This document shows, piece by piece, positions 22,628 through 30,471 of a stretch of DNA of 30,471 bases. Source of the stretch: Flavobacterium sp. UBA6195. Lineage in GTDB: Bacteria; Bacteroidota; Bacteroidia; Flavobacteriales; Flavobacteriaceae. How positions within the stretch are numbered: the stretch's first letter is position 1; each line of letters begins with the position of its first letter. The stretch spans positions 1 to 30,471 of the forward strand of contig NZ_DITB01000014.1 in NCBI RefSeq assembly GCF_002422095.1, read 5' to 3'. A program made the translations under genes and the position numbers. The notes under the pieces were generated by a model, which saw only the letters and a program-made list of their open reading frames with translations, did not search any database and had not been told where the DNA came from.

Positions 22628-23272
22628 TTAAGATTTTTTTAATAACCAATTCTTAAAATCAAAGAAATTCTGAGGCGCTACACCATGTCCCACTGGATAT
22701 TCATGGTATTCTACTTCTACACCTAAATTTTCTAAAGCTGGTTTTGCTTTTCTTGCCCAATCTACTGGAATGACTTGGTCAACCGAACCATGCGATACAA
22801 AGAATTTTAAATGAGAAATCGCTTTCGTATCGATAACTTCTGGCATAATTTCTTGATTGAAATAACCACTTAATGCCACTACTTTAGCTACTTTTTCAGG
22901 AAAGGTTAGGGCAGTAGCATAACTTAAAATGGCACCTTGACTGAAACCAATTAAGGTTACATTCTTAGCATCGATTGGATATTGTTTTACCACTTCATCA
23001 ATAAAACCAGCAATAAGCTGAACCGATTGTTTCGCTTGAACATTATCAGAAAATTTATTTTCGTCGGCATCAAAATGAATCGCATACCAAGCGTGCCCGT
23101 AAGGTTGCAAATCATAAGGTGCTCTAACTGAAATTATGTAACTATCATTTGGTAATTCGCTAGCAAAAGAAAATAAATCTTCTTCATTGCTTCCATAACC
23201 GTGAAATAATATTAATAATGGATTTTTATCGTGTTTAACTTTTGGTTCTTGAATTAAGTAGTGCAAGTTCAT
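22628..23272 (-). CDS. Alpha/beta-hydrolase, phospholipase/carboxylesterase family
   Basis: This is a 214-residue cytosolic protein of the carboxylesterase/YpfH type. The catalytic triad is visible: Ser111 in the nucleophile elbow GFSQG, Asp165 in HGSVDQVIP and His196 in PVGHGVAP. The oxyanion region is FHGYGSNEEDLFSFA near the N-terminus. The family hydrolyses short acyl esters or lysophospholipids; the natural substrate cannot be read from sequence. It starts 2 bp after the stop of the small membrane protein gene upstream, so the two are probably co-transcribed with the dihydroorotase-like and BatA-like genes. Confidence 0.85.
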   Translation of the reverse strand: MNLHYLIQEPKVKHDKNPLLILFHGYGSNEEDLFSFASELPNDSYIISVRAPYDLQPYGHAWYAIHFDADENKFSDNVQAKQSVQLIAGFIDEVVKQYPIDAKNVTLIGFSQGAILSYATALTFPEKVAKVVALSGYFNQEIMPEVIDTKAISHLKFFVSHGSVDQVIPVDWARKAKPALENLGVEVEYHEYPVGHGVAPQNFFDFKNWLLKKS

Positions 23273-23274
23273 TT

Positions 23275-23601
23275 TTAGAAGCTTTTAAATAATTTTTGAT
23301 AGATTTCCCCCAAAAAAGGAACGATTTTCATTTCACCATTTAAACAATTGATAAAGCCATAAATCCATAGGATGAAAATGAATATCCAAAATGAAGCCGA
23401 AACCATCCAATTGTCAAAGTAACCAACGGGATATCCTAATAAAAAGAAGGTTAAGAAAATACCTAATGCTTGTCTTATGTGAAAACTAGCAAATTCACTA
23501 CGATTTTCTTCTTGATTCATAAATATTGCAATTATTGACCCTACAATAGTTAAATAGCTTACAATTGCTGTTTGTTTACCTTTATTTATTTCTTCTTTCA
23601 T
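23275..23601 (-). CDS. Small membrane protein, DUF4870/Tic20-like
   Basis: This 108-residue protein has about four short hydrophobic segments (AIVSYLTIVGSIIAIFM, ASFHIRQALGIFLTFFLLGY, MVSASFWIFIFILWIYGFINCL). The RQALGIFLTF element after a charged loop and the closing NGEMKIVPFLGEIYQ are typical of the DUF4870 family, whose members resemble Tic20-type membrane proteins. Its function is unknown. It is tightly packed between the dihydroorotase-like gene (5 bp upstream) and the esterase gene (2 bp downstream), so it belongs to the same transcription unit. Confidence 0.7.
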   Translation of the reverse strand: MKEEINKGKQTAIVSYLTIVGSIIAIFMNQEENRSEFASFHIRQALGIFLTFFLLGYPVGYFDNWMVSASFWIFIFILWIYGFINCLNGEMKIVPFLGEIYQKLFKSF

Positions 23602-23606
23602 ATCGA

Positions 23607-24866
23607 TTAATTGTTGATTATCAATTGCCCGTTGTTGTAAATTCCGATCGCTTTTCCTTTCATTTTTTGTCCTAAGAAATCCGAATTTTTAGATTTTGAT
23701 AAGATGTTTTCTTTTCCAAATGTCCAATCATCTTCTGTGGTGAAAAGTGAAATATCGGCTTTGTTTTTACTTATTATTGATGGATTTTCTACATTGAAAA
23801 CCAGTTTATTAGCATTTAATTTTTCAACTGCAACTTCAAATGGTAAAATCGTTAGTAAAGCACCAAAAGCACTTTCTAAACCGATGGTTCCATCCTTCGC
23901 TAAATCGAATTCTAATTTCTTATGTTCGATGTCTAATGGATTATGGTCAGAAGTAATACAATCAATCGTTCCATCTAAAACCCCTTCTACTAAAGCTTTT
24001 CTAGTTGCTTCTTCACGTAATGGAGGCAATACTTTATATCTAGTATCGAATCCCATTAACATTTCGTCGTTTAAGACTAAATTGTGAACTGCCACACTAC
24101 AAGTTACTTCTAATCCTTTTGCTTTTGCTTCTTTGATTAATTTGATGCTTCCTTGAGTAGAAATTGTTGGGATATGTAATTTTCCGCCCGTATATTCTAA
24201 TAAAAATAAGTTGCGTGCGACTTGTAATTCTTCCGCTAAAGCAGGGATTCCTTTCATACCTAGCTTCGTACTAATAACTCCTTCATTTGCAATTCCAACT
24301 CCTTTTAACGTGCTATCTTGACAAAAAGCAATTAACATACCGTCGAAATCTTGTACGTATTGCAACGCAATTTTTTGAAGGTTAGCATTTTGCAAGGCTT
24401 TATTATAATCCCCGAAAGCTATTGCTCCCGCGTTTTTCATGTCGAATAATTCGGCTAAATCGGTTCCTTCGCTTCCTTTAGTTAAGGCTCCGATGGGATA
24501 TAAAGTTGTGGCTTGGTTTTTAGCTCTGTCCAATACAAATCGCACTTGCGCTTGATTGTCGATAGTTGGGTTTGAATTAGGTTGTAATGCTACCGCTGTA
24601 AATCCGCTTTTGGCTGCAACTTTTAATCCGTTTTCTATGGTTTCACGATCTTCGTAGCCTGGCTCTCCAAAAGATACCGAGCTATCCATCCAACCTTTAG
24701 AAACGTGTAAGTTTGGAATATTTACCACTTCAAACCCAGAAGTAGCAGAAATTTCTTTTTCTATTTGAGTTATCGTGCCGTTTTCAATTTTGATGTCCAT
24801 CACTTGGTTGTGAAAGGGACTTGAAGCGTCGATAATTTTGGCTTGTTTTAGAATAACTTGCGTCAT
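23607..24866 (-). CDS. Dihydroorotase homologue lacking the HxH metal site (pseudo-dihydroorotase)
   Basis: This is a 419-residue amidohydrolase-fold protein. The start is ATG 24866, which overlaps the stop of the upstream gene as ATGA. The family signature D-x-H-x-H-F-R-EPG reads DSSVSFGEPG (61-70): both metal-binding His are Ser (63, 65) and the substrate Arg is Gly (67). The second metal-ligand region reads LHIPTISTQGS, where active enzymes have a His before the ST. ITSDHNP near residue 313 keeps the later Asp. The overall likeness to multifunctional-complex-type dihydroorotase (TIGR00857) is clear, but catalysis is unlikely. Pseudo-dihydroorotases elsewhere stabilise aspartate transcarbamoylase, which is a possible role. 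A separate active PyrC would be needed for pyrimidine synthesis. Confidence 0.8.
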   Translation of the reverse strand: MTQVILKQAKIIDASSPFHNQVMDIKIENGTITQIEKEISATSGFEVVNIPNLHVSKGWMDSSVSFGEPGYEDRETIENGLKVAAKSGFTAVALQPNSNPTIDNQAQVRFVLDRAKNQATTLYPIGALTKGSEGTDLAELFDMKNAGAIAFGDYNKALQNANLQKIALQYVQDFDGMLIAFCQDSTLKGVGIANEGVISTKLGMKGIPALAEELQVARNLFLLEYTGGKLHIPTISTQGSIKLIKEAKAKGLEVTCSVAVHNLVLNDEMLMGFDTRYKVLPPLREEATRKALVEGVLDGTIDCITSDHNPLDIEHKKLEFDLAKDGTIGLESAFGALLTILPFEVAVEKLNANKLVFNVENPSIISKNKADISLFTTEDDWTFGKENILSKSKNSDFLGQKMKGKAIGIYNNGQLIINN

Positions 24867-26788
24867 TTTACAAATTTTTGGATTAGTAGTTCTGTTATTA
24901 AAAATAGTAGTGTTGCGATGATAAACCATTTCCAAATTTCGTTGCTTGTGCGTTCGGAAGCAATGTCATTTAAAACGGTTGATATGTTGTTTACTTTATT
25001 GAAATTCTCAAAATTGGCAGTCGAAACTTGCGTTAAATCGCTTTCGGTTCTTGGATAGTTGAAGCTGATTTTCTTTAACGAATTGTTAGCTTTGATAACA
25101 TCAAAATTCCCTGCTTCTTCAGGATAATCGCCAAAAGACAGTTTGCATTTTGTGTTCAAAATTTGTTGCATCGGAATGAAACTATAACCATCTTTTTGTA
25201 CCGAAACGACTTCGTCTTTGGCTAAAATAGTTTCTAAAATCAGGTTTTCGTTTTCTCCAATGGTATAAGCGTTAATTCCTGTTTTCCCTTGATTTTGTCC
25301 CATGTTGTAGAATGTTGGAACAATCAAAGGTGCATTTTGAAAATTACTATTTTGTTTGTTTATCGGTGCCGAAAAAGCGTAAAAAGTTCCCAATCGATTC
25401 GTTGTCGAACCCACAAAAACTGAATTGTCTTCGTATTGTAAAATATTCGTAATTCCCGATAAAGTGAAACTTTCTTTAACATTTGGATATTGAAAATTAG
25501 TCACTTTTTTCTCAAAAACTGTTTGATATAAAGGATGATTAAAGTTGATTTTTGTGATTTGTTTTCCAGAAGTGGAAAGTTGGGAATAATTGAATCCACC
25601 AAAGTTTTTCGCAAAAGCATTTAATAGACTTGGCGTATTTTTCGCATTCGGAATTAAAACAATATTGCCGCCTTTTTCGAAGAAGGATTTTAGTGTTGTT
25701 CCCAATGCAATTGGCAAATCTTCTAATTCATTTAATACAATCGCATCTTGATTTTCTATTTGATTGTAATCTAAAGTAGCCAATTCCGTACTTTGGAAAT
25801 TAAATTCATCAGATGTGAAAATGCGACTTAAGAAATTGTTTTTATCTGAATTTCCGATGGCAATTACATTTGCTTTTTCTGGTTTTGAAATGCTCAAATA
25901 GTAATCGTTGTCGTAGCTTAAGCTATTATCTTCGATACTGATGTTGCCGTGGAAATCGTTTTTTGGAATGGTGATTGCAATTTCTGTCTTTTGCGTTTTA
26001 AATTTTGCGATGGTTTTTGCAATGGCTTTATTGTTACTGAAAACCGAAAGCGGTACTTCATTTTCGGTTTCTCCAAAAGCTTGAAGTGTGATTTTTAGTT
26101 CGTAAAACTGATCTAAGACTTGTGAAATTACGACTTTATCAATACTGATATTGGTTTTGTTTTGTGCTTCGGGTTGGATGAAATACACCACATTATTTTC
26201 TGCTAAATTCAATGCTTTTTTACTTTCCGATTGAATCGCATCGGTAATGATAACGTAGTCTTTCTTGGTGTTTTTCTTTTTGGTTTCGACCTGATTAATC
26301 AAGTAATCCAACTGAAACGGCATTGCAGAATATTTTAAATTCTGCAATTCTTTTTGAATGGATTTGATATCGGTGTCCCAAAACACTTCGGAATTCGTAA
26401 GTAATGAGAATTGTTGGTTTTCGGGTAATTCTTCCAATAAATCTTGAATGCTTCGTTTTAGTAATTCGCCTTTTGCACCTTTGGCTTGCATCGAAAACGA
26501 GTTGTCTAATAAAATAATGAGCTCGTTTCCTTTATTTGTGGTGTCTTTGGCGTCAAAAAAAGGTTGGGCAAAAGCTAAAATCAAACAAGTTAATAACAAT
26601 AAACGTGTCGCCAACAACAACCATTTCTTGATTTTAGAACTTTTTCGGGTTTGAATTTGAAGTTCCTTCAGAAGCTTTACGTTAGTAAAATATTCTTTTT
26701 TAAAACGACGTAATTGAAATAAATGCACCAAAATTGGTATAACCAACAGAAAAAGGAAGTAGAGAATTTCTGGATGTTTGAACTGCAT
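24863..26788 (-). CDS. BatA-domain / VWA-like membrane protein
   Basis: This 641-residue protein starts with the double-membrane-segment N-terminus typical of Bacteroidota BatA-domain proteins: MQFKHPEILYFLFLLVIPILVHL, a basic loop (QLRRFKKEYFTNVKLLKEL) and WLLLATRLLLLTCLILAFAQPF. A von Willebrand A-like domain follows, with a MIDAS-type start LIILLDNSFSMQAKG (D-x-S-x-S) at about 88-102. A long beta-rich region then leads to a final membrane helix (WFIIATLLFLITELLIQKFV). Related proteins belong to the aerotolerance (Bat) and MoxR-associated group; this one is a lone member and its role is unclear. A TACTTTTG box lies 18 bp upstream, and the 3' end overlaps the dihydroorotase-like gene by 4 bp. 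Confidence 0.85.
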   Translation of the reverse strand: MQFKHPEILYFLFLLVIPILVHLFQLRRFKKEYFTNVKLLKELQIQTRKSSKIKKWLLLATRLLLLTCLILAFAQPFFDAKDTTNKGNELIILLDNSFSMQAKGAKGELLKRSIQDLLEELPENQQFSLLTNSEVFWDTDIKSIQKELQNLKYSAMPFQLDYLINQVETKKKNTKKDYVIITDAIQSESKKALNLAENNVVYFIQPEAQNKTNISIDKVVISQVLDQFYELKITLQAFGETENEVPLSVFSNNKAIAKTIAKFKTQKTEIAITIPKNDFHGNISIEDNSLSYDNDYYLSISKPEKANVIAIGNSDKNNFLSRIFTSDEFNFQSTELATLDYNQIENQDAIVLNELEDLPIALGTTLKSFFEKGGNIVLIPNAKNTPSLLNAFAKNFGGFNYSQLSTSGKQITKINFNHPLYQTVFEKKVTNFQYPNVKESFTLSGITNILQYEDNSVFVGSTTNRLGTFYAFSAPINKQNSNFQNAPLIVPTFYNMGQNQGKTGINAYTIGENENLILETILAKDEVVSVQKDGYSFIPMQQILNTKCKLSFGDYPEEAGNFDVIKANNSLKKISFNYPRTESDLTQVSTANFENFNKVNNISTVLNDIASERTSNEIWKWFIIATLLFLITELLIQKFVK

Positions 26789-26806
26789 TTATTATTAGAA
26801 TTTGTC

Positions 26807-26814
26807 AAAAGTAC
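26807..26814 (-). promoter_or_regulatory. -7 promoter box of the BatA-like gene
   Basis: TACTTTTG on the minus strand fits TAnnTTTG exactly, 18 bp before the ATG at 26788. No convincing -33 TTG lies at the right distance. The bases between this box and 26886 include a cacggatt motif given twice and no gene. Confidence 0.5.
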
Positions 26815-26886
26815 GAAATTCAATTTAGATTACTATAGATATTGGAGTCATTTTTTTGGAACGCGGATGACACGGATTGAAGAAGT

Positions 26887-27315
26887 TTACACGGATTTAT
26901 TATGTGATATACTTTCTTCTAATTTTTTAATTTCTTGTATTTCTGATTTCAAATAAACAAATTTTGTTTTTATTTTTTTGTAATCAAATTCAATTCGATT
27001 GTTTTTTGTAAAAATGTTTTTCTTGATATTCATGAAGTTTGATATTTCATTACTGTCAAAAGTAATTTCACCTTTCTTCAGCATAGGATTAGTATGCTTA
27101 ATTCTAATAGTTTCTTTACTAATTTCAATACTATCAATAAATAAAGGGTTTGCCCAAAACTTGTTTTTAATTTCTAGATAAATTAAAGCTAATGAAAATC
27201 CAAGAATACTGAATGTATGCCGAGCATCAAGTAAATAAAAGTATACCAATAAAAGTACTAATATGATTATTATAAATGATAAAGAATTAATAATAATTTT
27301 TATATTCCTATTCAT
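26887..27315 (-). CDS. Small membrane protein of unknown function
   Basis: This 142-residue protein has two membrane segments near the N-terminus (IIINSLSFIIIILVLLLVYFYLL and TFSILGFSLALIYLEI) and a cytoplasmic part of about 85 residues made of short strands (LFIDSIEISKETIRIKHTNP, KGEITFDSNEISNFMNI, NRIEFDYKKIKTKFVYL) and a final charged helix. The pattern is like the PH-like domain of small bacterial membrane proteins, but I do not recognise a named family. Its 3' end overlaps a stretch of dispersed-repeat-like sequence (acacggatt twice at about 26870-26900), so the natural end may have been altered. It stands apart from the neighbouring operons. Confidence 0.5.
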   Translation of the reverse strand: MNRNIKIIINSLSFIIIILVLLLVYFYLLDARHTFSILGFSLALIYLEIKNKFWANPLFIDSIEISKETIRIKHTNPMLKKGEITFDSNEISNFMNIKKNIFTKNNRIEFDYKKIKTKFVYLKSEIQEIKKLEESISHNKSV

Positions 27316-27389
27316 AATTTATTTAAAAATTGATTGCCATACTTTGTTTTTTACTGCTTACTCAAAACTGAACACTGACCACTAAAATA

Positions 27390-28736
27390 TTATCTCTTCT
27401 TTTTCTTTTCCGCGCGTTTTCTTTCGACTGCTCGGTTTCTGGATTCGGTTTTTCTTGGAGTACGTTTTCCTGGACCGCCTAGGTTGACTTTTTTGTTTTT
27501 GTCTTTCTTTTGATGAAAAGCTTCGCCGCCTTCTTTTTTAGGGGTTTTCAACAAGAACTTCATTTTTTTCTTTTCCTTTTCGAAGTCTAAATAGCGTTCT
27601 TCTATTTTTAAATCTTCTGGAATTGGAAGTTCTTTGATTTCGGTATTCATTAATAATTCTACCTCAATTTTTGGTTCTATTTCACTTGGTGAAATCAAAC
27701 TTATCGCAACACCCGTTTTATCAGCACGACCAGTTCTACCGATACGGTGCATGTATTTCTCTGGTTCTTCGGTAAATTGTAGGTTGATAACGTGCGTAAT
27801 ATCCGAAATGTCTAAACCACGCGCCATAATATCTGTAGTAACCAAACCTCTCAATTCGCCCGCTTGAAAAGCTGCCATCGTATTCAAACGATAATTTTGC
27901 GTTTTGTTCGAGTGAATTACTCCAAATTGCTCAGGAAATTCGCTTTCTAAGGTTTCAGAAACCAATTCTACAATACGTTTGTTGTTTACGAAAATCAACA
28001 CACGGTCCATTCCCTCAGTTTCGCGAATTAGGTGTTTTAGTAAATTTAATTTTGTTAAGAAATTCGGAACTTGGTATACAATTTGCTCGATTTGTTCTAA
28101 CGGAGTTCCACTTGGAGCTAAGGAAACTTCTTCTGGAAAATCGAAATATTCGTCTAACATTTCATCTACTTCTTCGGTCATGGTTGCCGAGAATAATATG
28201 TTTTGTTTTTTGCCACGCATCATGGTCAATATTGACGTTAATTGAGCACGGAACCCTAAGTTTAAGATTTCGTCAAACTCGTCAATGACTAATTTTTGCA
28301 AGGCATCAAAACGTAAAACACCGTCAAGCGCTAAATCCATTACACGACCTGGCGTTCCTACTAAAATATCCACTCCTTCAGCTAGTGCTTTTCGTTGTGT
28401 ATTAATGTTTACACCACCATAAATTCCAAGTGTTCGCACACTCATGTATTTGGTTAGTTTTTCCACTTCTTCTGCAACTTGCACTACTAATTCACGTGTT
28501 GGAACCAAGATAACCACTCTTGGTGATTCATTATTTTGAAATTTCCATTGTTTTAAAATAGGTAATAAGTAGGCGAAAGTTTTGCCTGTTCCCGTTTGTG
28601 CAATTCCCATTACGTCTCTTCCTGATAGAATTACAGAATGCGATTTTTCTTGAATAGGTGTAGCGTGTACAAAACCTAATTCGTCTAATGCTTTTTGTAG
28701 TGATTTTGGTAAATCGAATTCTTGGAACGTTTTCAT
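27390..28736 (-). CDS. DEAD-box ATP-dependent RNA helicase
   Basis: This is a 448-residue helicase with all core motifs: Q motif (FVHATPIQEK), motif I AQTGTGKT (46-53), Ia PTREL (79-83), Ib TPGR (128-131), III SAT (183-185), IV LIFVNNK, V TTDIMARGLDI and VI HRIGRTGRAD. Motif II reads DEFD (152-155) instead of DEAD; the two acidic ends needed for Mg-ATP are kept. After the second RecA domain comes a basic tail (KKMKFLLKTPKKEGGEAF, ending RAEKKKKR) likely to bind RNA. Proteins of this type unwind rRNA or mRNA structure, often in ribosome assembly or in the cold. A promoter box lies at 28754-28761; no partner gene is close. Confidence 0.92.
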   Translation of the reverse strand: MKTFQEFDLPKSLQKALDELGFVHATPIQEKSHSVILSGRDVMGIAQTGTGKTFAYLLPILKQWKFQNNESPRVVILVPTRELVVQVAEEVEKLTKYMSVRTLGIYGGVNINTQRKALAEGVDILVGTPGRVMDLALDGVLRFDALQKLVIDEFDEILNLGFRAQLTSILTMMRGKKQNILFSATMTEEVDEMLDEYFDFPEEVSLAPSGTPLEQIEQIVYQVPNFLTKLNLLKHLIRETEGMDRVLIFVNNKRIVELVSETLESEFPEQFGVIHSNKTQNYRLNTMAAFQAGELRGLVTTDIMARGLDISDITHVINLQFTEEPEKYMHRIGRTGRADKTGVAISLISPSEIEPKIEVELLMNTEIKELPIPEDLKIEERYLDFEKEKKKMKFLLKTPKKEGGEAFHQKKDKNKKVNLGGPGKRTPRKTESRNRAVERKRAEKKKKR

Positions 28737-28753
28737 GGGTATTAAATTTGCTG

Positions 28754-28761
28754 CAAAGGTA
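28754..28761 (-). promoter_or_regulatory. -7 promoter box of the DEAD-box helicase gene
   Basis: TACCTTTG on the minus strand (plus-strand CAAAGGTA) fits TAnnTTTG exactly and lies 17 bp before the ATG. Confidence 0.5.
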
Positions 28762-28810
28762 CATAAACTTTTTGGAATGGTATTTGTGTCATGTTGCGAG
28801 TGAAAACTAG

Positions 28811-28841
28811 TTGTATTTCCTTAATTTTATTACTACTTTCG
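28811..28841 (+). promoter_or_regulatory. Candidate -33/-7 promoter of the outer-membrane barrel gene
   Basis: TTG (28811-28813) and TACTTTCG (28834-28841, 7 of 8 to TAnnTTTG) are 20 bases apart, close to the usual spacing for Bacteroidota sigma-A. The gene starts 45 bp downstream at 28887. Confidence 0.45.
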
Positions 28842-28886
28842 ATTTTTAAACAATAATTTCGTCGAAGTTTAGTTTTTACTCCAGCT

Positions 28887-30471
28887 ATGAAATTGAAACT
28901 TATTCTTTTTTTATGTATTTGTATGATTTCCTTGAAAGGAAACGCGCAAACTATTGAAAAAAAAAGTGATAGTGTTTCTGTCTATCAAAATATTAATGAT
29001 TTATCTAAAAAAAGTAAATTTTCGAGATTTGTTTACAAGTTGATTTTTAAAGAATCTGCTTTAAAAGCGGAGAATTTGGTTCCTTTTAAGCCTAAAAAAG
29101 AGGTTAAAGTGGTCAAAAAGCATCAAGAAGGAAAGGTTATTCGCGATATTACAATTGAAACGTTAGATCCATTTGGATATTCGGTTACAAACGAAAAGAA
29201 AGTTCCAAAACACAAATTAGAGCATTTTGGTAATACCGTTCATATTAAGACAAAAGAAGTCACCATAAGAAATAGTATTCTTTTTAAAAAGTATGATAAA
29301 TTAGATTCCAAATTATTGTTAGAATCAGAACGTTTGATAAGAAGCCAGCGTTATATTCGCGAAGTTACTATAGTTCCCGTTGATATTCCTAAAAATAAAG
29401 ACTCCATTGATATTAAAATTAGGGTTTTGGATTCGTGGACTTTGATTCCTACAGGAACTTTATCTTCAACAGAAAGTAGTGCTAAGTTAACTGAGCGTAA
29501 TATTTTAGGATTTGGGCATTTGATAAGTGGTAATGTAAAAAATCGTTTTGATACAAAAGAGCGCGCCACTTATGCGCAGTATTCTATTAATAATATTAAA
29601 AATACATTTGTTAGGTTTGACTTTAACTATGGGAATGATTTTGATAATGATAGCAGACGGAGTATTAATATCAACAGACCATTTTATTCTGTGATTGCAA
29701 AAAATGCTGGTGGTATTTATTATGAAAATCAATTGATGACGGAGCTTTTTCCACAAGGAAATGAGATAACACCCAAGCAAGTTTCCTATGATTTTCAGGA
29801 ATATTGGTATGGAAGAGCCTTAAAAGTAACCCCCAAGTCAAATTCGGAGCGTTATTTTACCAATTTAATTTTAGCATTGACTTACAACGAAAAAAAATTT
29901 AATAGAACGCCTAGCCTAAGTTTAGATCCAACAAGATATTTTTCAAATGAAAAGAATTGGATTGGAATGATTGGGGTTTCGAGACAAAAATTCTATCAAG
30001 ATACATTTGTTTTTAATTATTACATTACAGAGGATATTCCATACGGAGAAAATATTGCACTAATCATTGGGCATCAGGAGAAAAATAGTAACTCAAGAAT
30101 GTACACTGGGTTAAGTGTTTCTTATGGGAAAAAATGTTCTTTTGGCTATGCTAGTGGTTTTGCAGAATGGGGAAGTTTTTATGATGCAGGCTTAACCGAA
30201 CAAACTACTTTTAGGTTGGGATTAAATTATTTTAGTCCATTAATTAATATAGGAAATTGGCGTTTTCGACAGTTTATAAAACCCACCTATGTTTGGGGAA
30301 ATAACCGAGATGAATCATTTAAAGATCGTTTGACTTTACTTGACGAAGATGGCTTGCCAGGGTTTAATAATCGTTTGAACGGCACACAAAAATGGACTGT
30401 TTCTTTTCAAACACAATCGTATATTCCCGGCAGTTGGTATGGTTTTCGATTTAGTCCGTATTTCAACATGA
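28887..30471 (+). CDS. POTRA-like and outer-membrane beta-barrel protein, 3' end outside the window
   Basis: The frame opens at ATG 28887 and is still open at the window edge (528 codons). Residues 1-21 are a signal peptide (MKLKLILFLCICMISLKGNAQ). About 80-190 resembles a POTRA region of the Omp85 superfamily: KVIRDITIETLDPFGYS, LESERLIRSQRYIREVTIVP and IDIKIRVLDSWTLIPTG. From about 200 a run of amphipathic strands suggests the barrel (LTERNILGFGHLISGNVKN, TFVRFDFNYGNDFDNDS, NIALIIGHQEKNSN, SRMYTGLSVSYGKKCSFGYA). It is probably a BamA/TamA-related or surface-antigen protein rather than BamA itself, because only one POTRA-like region is seen. Its function and final strand cannot be judged without the missing end. 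Confidence 0.7.
   Translation, partial: MKLKLILFLCICMISLKGNAQTIEKKSDSVSVYQNINDLSKKSKFSRFVYKLIFKESALKAENLVPFKPKKEVKVVKKHQEGKVIRDITIETLDPFGYSVTNEKKVPKHKLEHFGNTVHIKTKEVTIRNSILFKKYDKLDSKLLLESERLIRSQRYIREVTIVPVDIPKNKDSIDIKIRVLDSWTLIPTGTLSSTESSAKLTERNILGFGHLISGNVKNRFDTKERATYAQYSINNIKNTFVRFDFNYGNDFDNDSRRSININRPFYSVIAKNAGGIYYENQLMTELFPQGNEITPKQVSYDFQEYWYGRALKVTPKSNSERYFTNLILALTYNEKKFNRTPSLSLDPTRYFSNEKNWIGMIGVSRQKFYQDTFVFNYYITEDIPYGENIALIIGHQEKNSNSRMYTGLSVSYGKKCSFGYASGFAEWGSFYDAGLTEQTTFRLGLNYFSPLINIGNWRFRQFIKPTYVWGNNRDESFKDRLTLLDEDGLPGFNNRLNGTQKWTVSFQTQSYIPGSWYGFRFSPYFNM

Noticed and set aside
28052..28288. Plus-strand frames inside the helicase gene
   Set aside because: They are antisense to conserved helicase motifs and have no domain.

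Overview
The window is AT-rich and reads as chromosome from a member of the Flavobacteriaceae, most likely Flavobacterium or a close relative. The evidence is several proteins with C-terminal type IX secretion (T9SS) sorting domains, an RteC-family remnant, a BatA-type VWA protein, Bacteroidota-type -7 boxes (TAnnTTTG) just upstream of many genes, and the block ftsK-lolA-lptG-ribBA.

Bases 1-6440 are a worn accessory region. It holds a truncated RteC-like gene from an integrative element, a T9SS-exported RCC1-repeat protein with a 10-base C tract in its coding sequence, the tail of a second T9SS cargo, two copies of a REP-like hairpin repeat and the last 49 codons of an IS3-type transposase. 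The most interesting unit here is 3321-4830: a promoter, a perfect palindrome, a candidate RelE/HigB-like toxin, an HTH antitoxin with an aromatic C-terminal tail, an overlapping SecB-like chaperone and a terminator. This is the layout of a toxin-antitoxin-chaperone (TAC) module, a class linked to stress and phage defence. Next comes a PD-(D/E)XK-type nuclease gene broken by one in-frame amber codon. About 1 kb without genes follows, with three consecutive long inverted repeats (one attC-like) and a 56-bp direct repeat.

Bases 6401-13178 form a cell-surface locus. Five genes on the minus strand encode, in transcription order, a T9SS cargo, an outer-membrane beta-barrel, a long protein with 198-bp internal repeats and YadA-head-like motifs, a SUMF1-fold protein without catalytic cysteines, and a secreted protein of 27-residue repeats with one Cys each. 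A membrane-anchored AraC-type regulator is transcribed divergently and may control them.

Bases 13177-15801 carry a PAP2 phosphatase (frameshifted) overlapping an EptA-type phosphoethanolamine transferase, a pair that suggests lipid A 1-phosphate removal and phosphoethanolamine addition. The segment is flanked by a 40-bp direct repeat: one copy is the 3' end of intact ribBA, the other a divergent ribBA 3' remnant. This suggests the pair arrived by recombination at the ribBA 3' end.

Bases 15805-28736 are mostly housekeeping genes on the minus strand: ribBA (with a degenerate GTP cyclohydrolase II half), lptG, lolA, ftsK, a diacylglycerol kinase, tpx, an esterase, a small membrane protein, a dihydroorotase homologue lacking its HxH metal site, batA-like, a small membrane protein and a DEAD-box helicase. 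The window ends inside a plus-strand outer-membrane beta-barrel gene that begins at 28887 and runs off the edge.
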